A stretch of DNA of 64,000 nt from contig NZ_CP060298.1 in assembly GCF_014303395.1 (NCBI RefSeq), forward strand, positions 5,103,001-5,167,000, written 5' to 3'. The position numbers and the translations under genes are program-made. Source of the stretch: Nakamurella sp. PAMC28650. Its GTDB lineage: Bacteria; Actinomycetota; Actinomycetes; Mycobacteriales; Nakamurellaceae. The notes under the pieces were generated by a model. That model did not search any database, was not told the DNA's origin, and saw nothing but the letters and a program-made list of their open reading frames with translations. Of this stretch, positions 57,252 to 64,000 are shown one piece after another (positions within the stretch are counted from its first letter, which is position 1; each line of letters starts with the position of its first letter).

Positions 57252-59155
57252 GCGAGGAGTCGTCTGCTTCCGAGCCCGCCGCACCACCGGGTCCTGGTTC
57301 CGGGAATTCGGACCATGCGCCGTCGTCCGAAGAGACAAAGGCGACGGCTGCGGCGCCCCTCGCGGCTCCGTCCGAAGCAACTTCCGCAAGGCGCTGGATC
57401 GGCCGGGGGCTGTTGGCTTTCGGTGTTCTCGTGCTCCTTGGCGCGGGATGGGTCGGTCTGCGGACCTACCAGGCCTACCGGCACCTCGACCGGGCTGCCC
57501 AGCAGGTCACCCTGCTGCAACAGCAGGTCAAGACGCTGGACGAAATCGATCTGACCCAGGCAGGCGCCGCGGTCAGCAGAATGCGGAGTGAGGCCGACGG
57601 CGCGGTCGGTGACACCCGAGACCCGCTCTACCGGCTTGCCGGGCACCTTCCGTTCATTGGTCCCAACCTGCGGGCGGTGGCCATGATCGCCTCGACGGTC
57701 GATGATCTAGCCACCACGACCGCACCGACTTTGATCAACGTGGCAACTGCTGTCCAGCCCGCTGCGCTCGCACCCCGCAGTGGAGTCATCGACCTTGCGC
57801 CGATGGTGGCAGCTGCCCCCGCGTTGGCTGCGGCCGACGCTGCCGTTGCATCGTCCCAGCAGAGGATGGCTGCGATCGATCGCGGGCCGCTGGTTGGTCC
57901 GGTGTCACGGGGCGTGGACGACCTGCAGACAAAGTTGGCCGGTCTTGGTCGGACCACGGCAGCGGCGGTGCGAATCAGCCGACTGGCGCCGACCATGCTC
58001 GGCCACAACGGCGCGCGTACCTACCTGGTGGTCTTCCAGAACCTGGCCGAACCTCGGGCGACCGGTGGCCTGTTCGGGTCCTACGCATTGTTGAAGGTGG
58101 ACGATGGCAAACTGTCTATCGGTCCCCAAGGATCCGGCTCGCGCGATCTCGGCACGTTCGCCCCCCCACTGACGATGCCTGCCTCATTGCCCTCCGCCCT
58201 CTACGGCAATCTGCCGGCCACCTACGCGACCGATGCCAATCTGACACCTGATTTCCCTACTGCCGCAGCGCTGTTGGCCCAGATGTACCAAATTCGGAAC
58301 CATCTCCGGATCGACGGGGTACTGGCGCTCGATCCGGTCGCACTCTCGTACCTGCTCGTGGGTGCCGAGCCCATTCCGATCGGGCACGGACTCGAGTTGA
58401 CGTCGGCGAACATCACCAGGACCCTCCTGTCGACGGCATACGCGCTCTACCCCCGGGCCAGTGACGGTCCACGCAGAGAGGCGTTCCTCGACAGCGCAGC
58501 GGAGCGCGCTTTCCTGGCCGTCACAAACATCAGAACCAGCGCCAAGACGGTGTTGCGCGGCCTCGTCAAGGCCTCTGACCAGCATCGCCTGCTTCTTTGG
58601 AGCGCGAATCGGACCGAGCAGACCGACATCGAGGCGACTGGAGTCGCCGGACGCCTGCCGTCGGTCGACGGCCACACCCCGACGATCGGCCTGTTCCGCA
58701 ACGACGGCACCGGCGGAAAGCTCGGCTACTACGCCGGCGGGTCTGCTGCGCTGACCTCCGGCGCCTGTACGGCTGACGCACGCCGGGCCTTGACACTGAC
58801 TGCCCACCTGACCTACTCGGCACCTGCCACCGGTCTACCCGCGTACGTGATCGGCTACGCAACCGCCGGACCCTACGTCCTGCGGACAAATCTACTCATC
58901 TTCGGACCGTTGACCGGCAGCCTGACGGCGATCTCCGTGGACGGGCAGCACCGTCCGGTGATCTGGGCGACCGAAGGTGGACGTCGTGTGGGAATGGTGA
59001 CCATCGACCTGAAGCCTGGAGCATCGGCCACGGTGGTGGCCACCCTGAGTATCGCTGCGCCGGCATCCGGGTCTCCTGCACTCCTGCCGGCACTTAACCT
59101 GACTCCCGGCGTGACGTCCTGGAAGACGACGGCCGAGCCGATCGATCCCTGCTGA
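57248..59155 (+). CDS. DUF4012 membrane-anchored protein
   Basis: A 635-residue protein: disordered N-terminus, one membrane helix (about 52-72), a short coiled coil (QQVTLLQQQVKTLDEIDL), then the DUF4012 extracytoplasmic domain with MLGHNGARTYLVVFQNLAEPRATGGLFGSYALL and IDGVLALDPVALSYLL, both family landmarks. DUF4012 proteins are found by polysaccharide loci and are thought to act in their attachment or length control; the function is unknown. It is coupled to the UDP-glucose dehydrogenase gene by overlap. Confidence 0.87.
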   Translation: MSEESSASEPAAPPGPGSGNSDHAPSSEETKATAAAPLAAPSEATSARRWIGRGLLAFGVLVLLGAGWVGLRTYQAYRHLDRAAQQVTLLQQQVKTLDEIDLTQAGAAVSRMRSEADGAVGDTRDPLYRLAGHLPFIGPNLRAVAMIASTVDDLATTTAPTLINVATAVQPAALAPRSGVIDLAPMVAAAPALAAADAAVASSQQRMAAIDRGPLVGPVSRGVDDLQTKLAGLGRTTAAAVRISRLAPTMLGHNGARTYLVVFQNLAEPRATGGLFGSYALLKVDDGKLSIGPQGSGSRDLGTFAPPLTMPASLPSALYGNLPATYATDANLTPDFPTAAALLAQMYQIRNHLRIDGVLALDPVALSYLLVGAEPIPIGHGLELTSANITRTLLSTAYALYPRASDGPRREAFLDSAAERAFLAVTNIRTSAKTVLRGLVKASDQHRLLLWSANRTEQTDIEATGVAGRLPSVDGHTPTIGLFRNDGTGGKLGYYAGGSAALTSGACTADARRALTLTAHLTYSAPATGLPAYVIGYATAGPYVLRTNLLIFGPLTGSLTAISVDGQHRPVIWATEGGRRVGMVTIDLKPGASATVVATLSIAAPASGSPALLPALNLTPGVTSWKTTAEPIDPC

Positions 59156-59274
59156 CTACCACCAATCAGCGGGTCGACGTCGATCATTGAGGTGACTCAG
59201 CTGGCGTTGCTGTTCTGTTGTTCACCCGATCAGGTACTTTTCATCGTAGAAGCGCGATCATTACCCACCGGGAG

Positions 59275-59304
59275 TGACCATCCTCGTGAGCTGAGTCCTA
59301 CAAT
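59275..59304 (+). promoter_or_regulatory. candidate promoter of the 98-residue protein
   Basis: -35-like TGACCA (59275-59280), 18-bp spacer, good -10 TACAAT (59299-59304), and a start codon 33 bp later. Confidence 0.5.
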
Positions 59305-59337
59305 CACAGCACACGATGAACCGGTCAGGAGATCAGC

Positions 59338-59634
59338 ATGTTCCAGAAGGTTGTGGCATTGGTTTCTTTGGTCGTCGGTGCATTCTTCCTCTCGGTAGGG
59401 GTCGCCTCTGCGGACAACTACGTGCCCCCTGCAGTCACCTCACCGCTGTCTCTCCAGCCCGTCATCCAGGTGCTGGGAACCTCGAATGACCTGACGGGTC
59501 AATCCCTGTCCTACACCGGCACCGGATTCAACGTGGGCGGCGTGGTGCTCATCGGAGCGATCGTGCTGCTGATCGGCATCGGCCTGACGATAGTGGGCGC
59601 GAGGATGAGCCGTAGCCGGTCCGGCCGTCACTGA
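59338..59634 (+). CDS. small sortase-substrate-like surface protein
   Basis: A 98-residue exported protein with a signal peptide at 1-25 (VASA cleavage), a mature part of only about 30 residues, LSYTG at 57-61, a hydrophobic helix at about 66-87 and a basic tail (ARMSRSRSGRH). This is the layout of a sortase substrate with a variant LPxTG (class E sortases accept LAxTG). No sortase is seen here, so anchoring is an inference; it may just be a membrane protein. ATG 59338 follows AGGAG. It has its own promoter-like sequence. Confidence 0.7.
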   Translation: MFQKVVALVSLVVGAFFLSVGVASADNYVPPAVTSPLSLQPVIQVLGTSNDLTGQSLSYTGTGFNVGGVVLIGAIVLLIGIGLTIVGARMSRSRSGRH

Positions 59635-59688
59635 CCGAACGAATCCGGCTCGAAGGGGCGCACCGTTTCGGTCCTCGATCGTGAATAT

Positions 59689-59705
59689 CGCCCTTGGCGT
59701 TTTTT
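59689..59705 (+). terminator. short hairpin with T-run after the small surface protein
   Basis: CGCC (59689-59692) and GGCG (59696-59699) followed by six T residues at 59700-59705. The stem is short, so strength is doubtful. Confidence 0.4.
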
Positions 59706-59710
59706 CCGGC

Positions 59711-62700
59711 TCACGCCGACCTGGGGGTCGCCGCCAGGTTGCGCAGCACCTGCTCGCAGAACGCCAGCAGGGCGAGGTCGCGCAGCGTGTCCGCGGCCAA
59801 ACGGTCCGATTCGGTCGGCGGCCGCAGGGTCAGCGTGTTGGTGAGCTGACGGTATTTCGAGCCCGGGTAGATCCGCGCCGCACGCAGTTGCGCTGACTCC
59901 GGAAGCACCAGCGGCGAGAAGCGCAGCCCCTGCGGGCCCAGCGCCACCTCGGACACACCGACAGCGCGGCAGATCTGGCGGAACGCCGCGACGGCCAGCA
60001 GATTCTCCGACTCGGTGGGCAGCGGACCGTAGCGGTCCACCAGTTCGGCCCGCACGCCGGCGATGTCCTGCTCGGACATGGCCCCGGCGATCTTGCGGTA
60101 GGCGTCCAGCCGCAACCGTTCGGACGGTACGTAGTCGTGCGGGATGCTCGCATCGACCGGGAGTTCCACCCTGACCTCCAGGGTTTCCTCCTCCTCTTCC
60201 TCGACCTCGCCGATGCCGGCGGTCCCGGCTGCCTTCTTGAACGCGGTCACGGCCTCCCCGACCAGCCGGATGTAGAGATCGAAACCCACCCCGGCGATGT
60301 GACCTGATTGCTCTGCACCGAGAATCGAACCGGCGCCACGGATCTCGAGGTCTCGCATGGCCACCGCCATCCCAGCGCCGAGGTCGGAGTTCTGCGCGAT
60401 GGTCGCCAGTCGGTCGTGGGCCGTCTCGGTCAACGGCTTCTCGCTCGGGTAGAGGAAGTAGGCGTAGCCGCGTTCGCGGCCGCGACCGACCCGGCCACGC
60501 AACTGGTGCATCTGCGACAGGCCGAGGATCTCCGCGTGATCGACGATCAGCGTGTTGGCGTTGGAGATGTCCAGGCCGGTCTCGACGATGGTGGTGCAGA
60601 TCAGCACGTCGAACGACCGGTCCCAGAAGCCGTCGATCACCTTTTCCAGCCGGTCCTCGTTCATCTGCCCGTGCGCCACGGCAATCCGGGCCTCCGGTAC
60701 CGCCTCCCGGATGCGGCCGGCCACCGCGTCGATGTCCGACACCCGGTTGTGCACGAAGAACACCTGCCCGTCGCGGAGCAGTTCGCGGCGGATGGCCGCC
60801 GCCACGAGCTTGTCGTCGTATCCGCCGACATACGTGAGGATCGGGTGCCGTTCCTCCGGCGGAGTCAGGATCGTCGACATCTCCCGGATGCCGGCCAGGC
60901 TCATCTCCAGGGTGCGGGGAATGGGGGTCGCCGACATCGTCAGCATGTCGACGTGGGCCCGCAGCGCGGTGATGTGCTCCTTGTGCTCGACGCCGAACCG
61001 CTGCTCCTCGTCGACGATCACCAGCCCGAGGTCCTTGTAGCGCACGGTCGGCTGGAGCAGCCGGTGGGTGCCGATGACGATGTCGACGCTCCCATCGGCC
61101 AGGCCCTTGATGGTCTGTTTCGAGGTGGCGTCGTCGGTGAACCTGGACAGCCCGCGCACGCTGACCGGGAACGCCGACATCCGCTCGCTGAAGGTCGAGA
61201 GATGTTGTTGGGCAAGCAGCGTCGTGGGTACCAGGATGGCCACCTGCTTACCGTCCTGAACCGCCTTGAACGCTGCCCGGACGGCGATCTCGGTCTTGCC
61301 GTAGCCGACGTCGCCGGAGATCACCCGATCCATCGGGACCGGCTTCTCCATGTCGGCCTTGACCTCGTCGATGGCGGCCATCTGATCCGGGGTCTCGGTG
61401 AACGGGAACGCGTCCTCCAGCTCGCGCTGCCAGGGTGAGTCGGGTGCGAAGGCATGGCCAGGGGCCGAGGCCCGGGCGGCGTACAGCTGCACCAGTTTCG
61501 CCGCGATGTCCCGGACCGCCTTGCGGGCGCGGCCCTTGGTCTTCGCCCAGTCAGCGCCGCCGAGCTTGTTGACCGTCGGGACCTCACCACCGATGTACCG
61601 GGAGAGCAGGTCGAGGGCGTCGGTCGGCACGAACAAGCGGTCGCCGGGGTGACCGCGCTTGCTCGGCGCGTACTCGACGACCAGGTACTCCCGGACGGCA
61701 CCGCCGGAGGTCCGGCTCACCAGGTCGATGTACTTGCCGATGCCGTGCTGGGCATGCACCACGTAGTCGCCCGGCTTGAGAGCCAGCGGATCGACCATGT
61801 TGCGCCGGCGGGAAGGCATCTTGTTCGCACTCGCAGCGGCCGCCGTCCCCCTGGTCCCGGTCAGATCCGACTCGGTGATGATCGCAAGGCCGGAGCCCGT
61901 CACGATGAATCCGTCCTCGAGACGCCCCCTGGCCACGGTCACCATCCCGGGCTGCGGGAGATGTTCCATGGTGTCACCGGTGACGGACACGGCGAGGTCG
62001 GCCTCGGCGAACCTCTCGGCGGCGCGCGCGGCGGTCCCGGCCCCGGGTACCACCACCACCGTGACGCCCCCACCGGCCGCGCGCTCGGCCGCATCGTCGA
62101 TGGCCACCGCGATCTCGCCGCGGTAGGAAGGCGCTGCCACGATGGCCGCGCGGCTGTCCGGGTCGGTGTCCGGTACCTGGCCGGCAGCGCCCGGATCGTC
62201 GACGCCGAACGGGGCGATCCTCCACAGCGGAAGCTCCAGGTCTCGGATGACGTCCTGGACCTCGCCGAGCGATCGATACGCGGACTCGGCCAGGTCGATC
62301 GGGGCCTTGCCACCGGTCGCGGCCGCCATCCAGGAGGCGGCCAGGAAGTCGGCGCCGGTGCGCACCAGATCCTCGGCCCTGGTCCGGATGCGTTCCGGGT
62401 CCGCCAGGATGACGTGCGTTCCCTCGCCCAGCAGTTCGGGCAACAGCGTCAGGCGGCCGGGCACCAACACCGGGATCAGCGCCTCCATCCCCTCGACCGC
62501 GATACCGGCGGCAAGTCTGCCGAGCATCTCGGCCAACGTGGGATCACCGGTGCCGGCGGCCGACAGCTGCCCGGCCCTGGCCCTGACCTCCTCTGTCAGC
62601 AGGATCTCCCGGCAGGCCTGCGCCGTCATGGTCGGCGGACCGTCCAGTCCGACGTCCGCGTCCATCGCGCGCTGGTCGGTGACCGCGAAGCGCCGGATGT

Positions 62701-63439
62701 CAGTGACCTCGTCGCCGAAGAACTCCACCCGGACCGGGTGGCTGTCGGTGGGCGGGAAGATGTCCAGGATGCCGCCGCGCACCGCGATCTCACCGCGCTT
62801 CTCGACCATGTCGACCCTGGTGTAGGCCAGGGTGACGAGGCGGTCGACGAGTTCGCCCAGATCGGCCCAGTCACCGACGTTCAGCACCACCGGGGCGAGC
62901 TCGCCGAGATCCGGTGCCATCGGCTGGATGAGCGACCGGATGGTGGCCACCACCACGGCCGGCGCACCGGCCGGGTGCTCCTCGGGGTGCGCCAACCGGC
63001 GCAGCGTCAACAGGCGCTTCCCCACGGTGTCCGCACGCGGCGAGAGCCGTTCGTGCGGCAACGTCTCCCACGAGGGGAAGATCGAGACCCGGTCGTCGCC
63101 GAGGAGATCCCCGATCGCCGCCGTGGCCACCTCGGCCTCACGACCGGTCGCCGTCACCAGCAACACCGGAACGCCGGCGCCGCCCAGCTCGGTGGTCTCG
63201 GCCAACGCCGACGCGAGGAACGGGCGGGCCCCGGCCGGTGCGATCAGCCGGTGGGTGGGGGCGCCCGCCGTCGCGACCAGATCACGAACGACATCGGTCC
63301 GCATCACCGCGGCCAGCAGGCCGGCCAGGACCGGGTTGGCCGGCGTCGAAGTGGTCGACCCGACGCTGCCCGACCCGACCTCGTCCGGCCGCCCGACAGT
63401 GGTCGCCGTCGAGGGTCTCTTTGCTACCTGCTGCGCCAC
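59711..63439 (-). CDS. mfd: transcription-repair coupling factor Mfd
   Basis: A 1242-residue ATPase that removes stalled RNA polymerase and recruits UvrA. Order: UvrB-like N-terminal domains (about 40-450), RNA polymerase-interacting domain starting at [16 protein letters not shown], then SF2 helicase with Walker [21 protein letters not shown] box ([13 protein letters not shown]), [15 protein letters not shown] and [17 protein letters not shown], and the C-terminal D7 domain. GTG 63439 follows GGAG. The next conserved neighbours (mazG, lipoprotein) lie 34 kb away. Confidence 0.96.
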   Translation of the reverse strand: MAQQVAKRPSTATTVGRPDEVGSGSVGSTTSTPANPVLAGLLAAVMRTDVVRDLVATAGAPTHRLIAPAGARPFLASALAETTELGGAGVPVLLVTATGREAEVATAAIGDLLGDDRVSIFPSWETLPHERLSPRADTVGKRLLTLRRLAHPEEHPAGAPAVVVATIRSLIQPMAPDLGELAPVVLNVGDWADLGELVDRLVTLAYTRVDMVEKRGEIAVRGGILDIFPPTDSHPVRVEFFGDEVTDIRRFAVTDQRAMDADVGLDGPPTMTAQACREILLTEEVRARAGQLSAAGTGDPTLAEMLGRLAAGIAVEGMEALIPVLVPGRLTLLPELLGEGTHVILADPERIRTRAEDLVRTGADFLAASWMAAATGGKAPIDLAESAYRSLGEVQDVIRDLELPLWRIAPFGVDDPGAAGQVPDTDPDSRAAIVAAPSYRGEIAVAIDDAAERAAGGGVTVVVVPGAGTAARAAERFAEADLAVSVTGDTMEHLPQPGMVTVARGRLEDGFIVTGSGLAIITESDLTGTRGTAAAASANKMPSRRRNMVDPLALKPGDYVVHAQHGIGKYIDLVSRTSGGAVREYLVVEYAPSKRGHPGDRLFVPTDALDLLSRYIGGEVPTVNKLGGADWAKTKGRARKAVRDIAAKLVQLYAARASAPGHAFAPDSPWQRELEDAFPFTETPDQMAAIDEVKADMEKPVPMDRVISGDVGYGKTEIAVRAAFKAVQDGKQVAILVPTTLLAQQHLSTFSERMSAFPVSVRGLSRFTDDATSKQTIKGLADGSVDIVIGTHRLLQPTVRYKDLGLVIVDEEQRFGVEHKEHITALRAHVDMLTMSATPIPRTLEMSLAGIREMSTILTPPEERHPILTYVGGYDDKLVAAAIRRELLRDGQVFFVHNRVSDIDAVAGRIREAVPEARIAVAHGQMNEDRLEKVIDGFWDRSFDVLICTTIVETGLDISNANTLIVDHAEILGLSQMHQLRGRVGRGRERGYAYFLYPSEKPLTETAHDRLATIAQNSDLGAGMAVAMRDLEIRGAGSILGAEQSGHIAGVGFDLYIRLVGEAVTAFKKAAGTAGIGEVEEEEEETLEVRVELPVDASIPHDYVPSERLRLDAYRKIAGAMSEQDIAGVRAELVDRYGPLPTESENLLAVAAFRQICRAVGVSEVALGPQGLRFSPLVLPESAQLRAARIYPGSKYRQLTNTLTLRPPTESDRLAADTLRDLALLAFCEQVLRNLAATPRSA

Positions 63440-63518
63440 GGGCTACTCCTGCGTCCACCGGCTCCCGAGGCCGTGAGAACCCCGGGAGATGCCGACCTGC
63501 CGGGGTGCCGACACGCCA

Positions 63519-63547
63519 GAAAACCCCCGAGCTGAGTGCGCGGGGGT
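63519..63547 (-). terminator. intrinsic terminator of the desaturase gene
   Basis: ACCCCCG (63523-63529) and CGGGGGT (63541-63547) form a 7-bp stem; on the minus strand it is followed directly by TTTT (complement of 63519-63522). It lies about 76 bp after the stop codon at 63624. Confidence 0.75.
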
Positions 63548-63623
63548 GCCTAGTCCCAAGTTTACGCACCGTCACCGACAACGGGTCCGTGCACTGGCGG
63601 CGGGCTGGGGCGGAACCGGTGGA

Positions 63624-64000
63624 TCAGTGACCCATCTCACCGGCAGTGGCCTGGATGCGGGCCAACCGCTGCGGGCTCGGCCAGCGGACCTTGGTCGCCC
63701 ACCCGAACTTCTCGAAGATCCAGATCGTTCTGGCGGAGATGTCGATCTGGCCGCGCAGCACACCGTGCCGGGCGCAGGTCGGGTCGGCGTGGTGCAGGTT
63801 GTGCCACGACTCGCCGAACGAGAGCAGGGCCAACGGCCAGAAGTTGGCCGACTTGTCGCGCGCGGCGAATGGCCGCTCGCCGATCATGTGGCAGATGGAG
63901 TTGACCGACCAGGTGACGTGATGCAGCAACGCGATCCGGACGAGCCCGGCCCAGAAGAACGCTGTCAGGGCTCCGTGCCAGGACATGGTGACCAGTCCAC
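63624..64000 (-). CDS. fatty-acid desaturase, C-terminal part (5' end outside window)
   Basis: The last 124 or so residues of an acyl-CoA/acyl-lipid desaturase. Visible features are a membrane segment with HHVTWSVNSICHMIG, then the third histidine box ESWHNLHHADPT (HxxHH), and the tail DISARTIWIFEKFGWATKVRWP, as in actinobacterial stearoyl-CoA-type delta-9 desaturases. It should insert a double bond in membrane fatty acids. The first histidine box lies outside the window. Confidence 0.88.
   Translation of the reverse strand, partial: GLVTMSWHGALTAFFWAGLVRIALLHHVTWSVNSICHMIGERPFAARDKSANFWPLALLSFGESWHNLHHADPTCARHGVLRGQIDISARTIWIFEKFGWATKVRWPSPQRLARIQATAGEMGH

Overview
This is 64 kb of high-GC chromosomal DNA from an actinobacterium (Actinomycetota). 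Supporting signs are the mycobacterial-type cystathionine beta-synthase, an F420-dependent glucose-6-phosphate dehydrogenase, an Rpf-type lytic protein, a SAM-IV riboswitch before metY, many GTG starts, ATGA/GTGA gene overlaps and an mfd / mazG / eno / ftsB-like / DUF501 / ppx gene set. The genus cannot be fixed from sequence alone; a Nakamurella-like or Frankia-like lineage would fit. I see no insertion sequence, integrase, phage gene or CRISPR array.

Layout. 1-9.7 kb: ROK kinase (cut by the window edge), cystathionine gamma-synthase/lyase, a divergent HxlR regulator and NmrA/QorB-type oxidoreductase pair, cystathionine beta-synthase, a BAX inhibitor-like membrane protein, a tRNA-Leu(UAA), an Rpf-like secreted protein, and ppx coupled to a GntR/FCD regulator. 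9.7-14.6 kb: lutABC lactate-oxidation operon behind two 15-bp palindromes, then an AidB-like acyl-CoA dehydrogenase. 14.5-20 kb: DMT permease, DUF501, DivIC/FtsB-like protein and enolase in one overlapping minus-strand run, then a DUF1003 protein and fgd. 20-25.7 kb: divergent polysaccharide deacetylase, metX and metY under a SAM-IV riboswitch, mazG and a SurA-like lipoprotein.

26-52.7 kb is a surface-polysaccharide locus. It holds a polyprenyl-phosphate sugar-1-phosphate transferase, a TagD-like cytidylyltransferase, a low-molecular-weight tyrosine phosphatase, a Wzz/BY-kinase protein, two acyltransferase-3/SGNH O-acyltransferases, a methyltransferase, an O-antigen-polymerase-like protein, a GT4-GT2 fusion, a flippase and a DUF1972 glycosyltransferase. 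It also holds two paralogous Tat-exported beta-helix proteins and a 1569-residue secreted protein (beta-propeller, FN3, two LamG, four PKD), co-oriented with a lipoprotein and small ORFs. Together these describe Wzx/Wzy-type assembly of a modified polysaccharide plus proteins that may bind or trim it.

53-64 kb: PEP carboxylase, UDP-glucose dehydrogenase (a supplier of UDP-glucuronate), a DUF4012 protein, a 98-residue sortase-substrate-like protein, mfd, and the 3' end of a fatty-acid desaturase. In mycobacteria mfd, mazG, a lipoprotein, eno, the FtsB-like gene, DUF501 and ppx lie close together; here they occur in the same relative order but the polysaccharide locus separates mfd from mazG.
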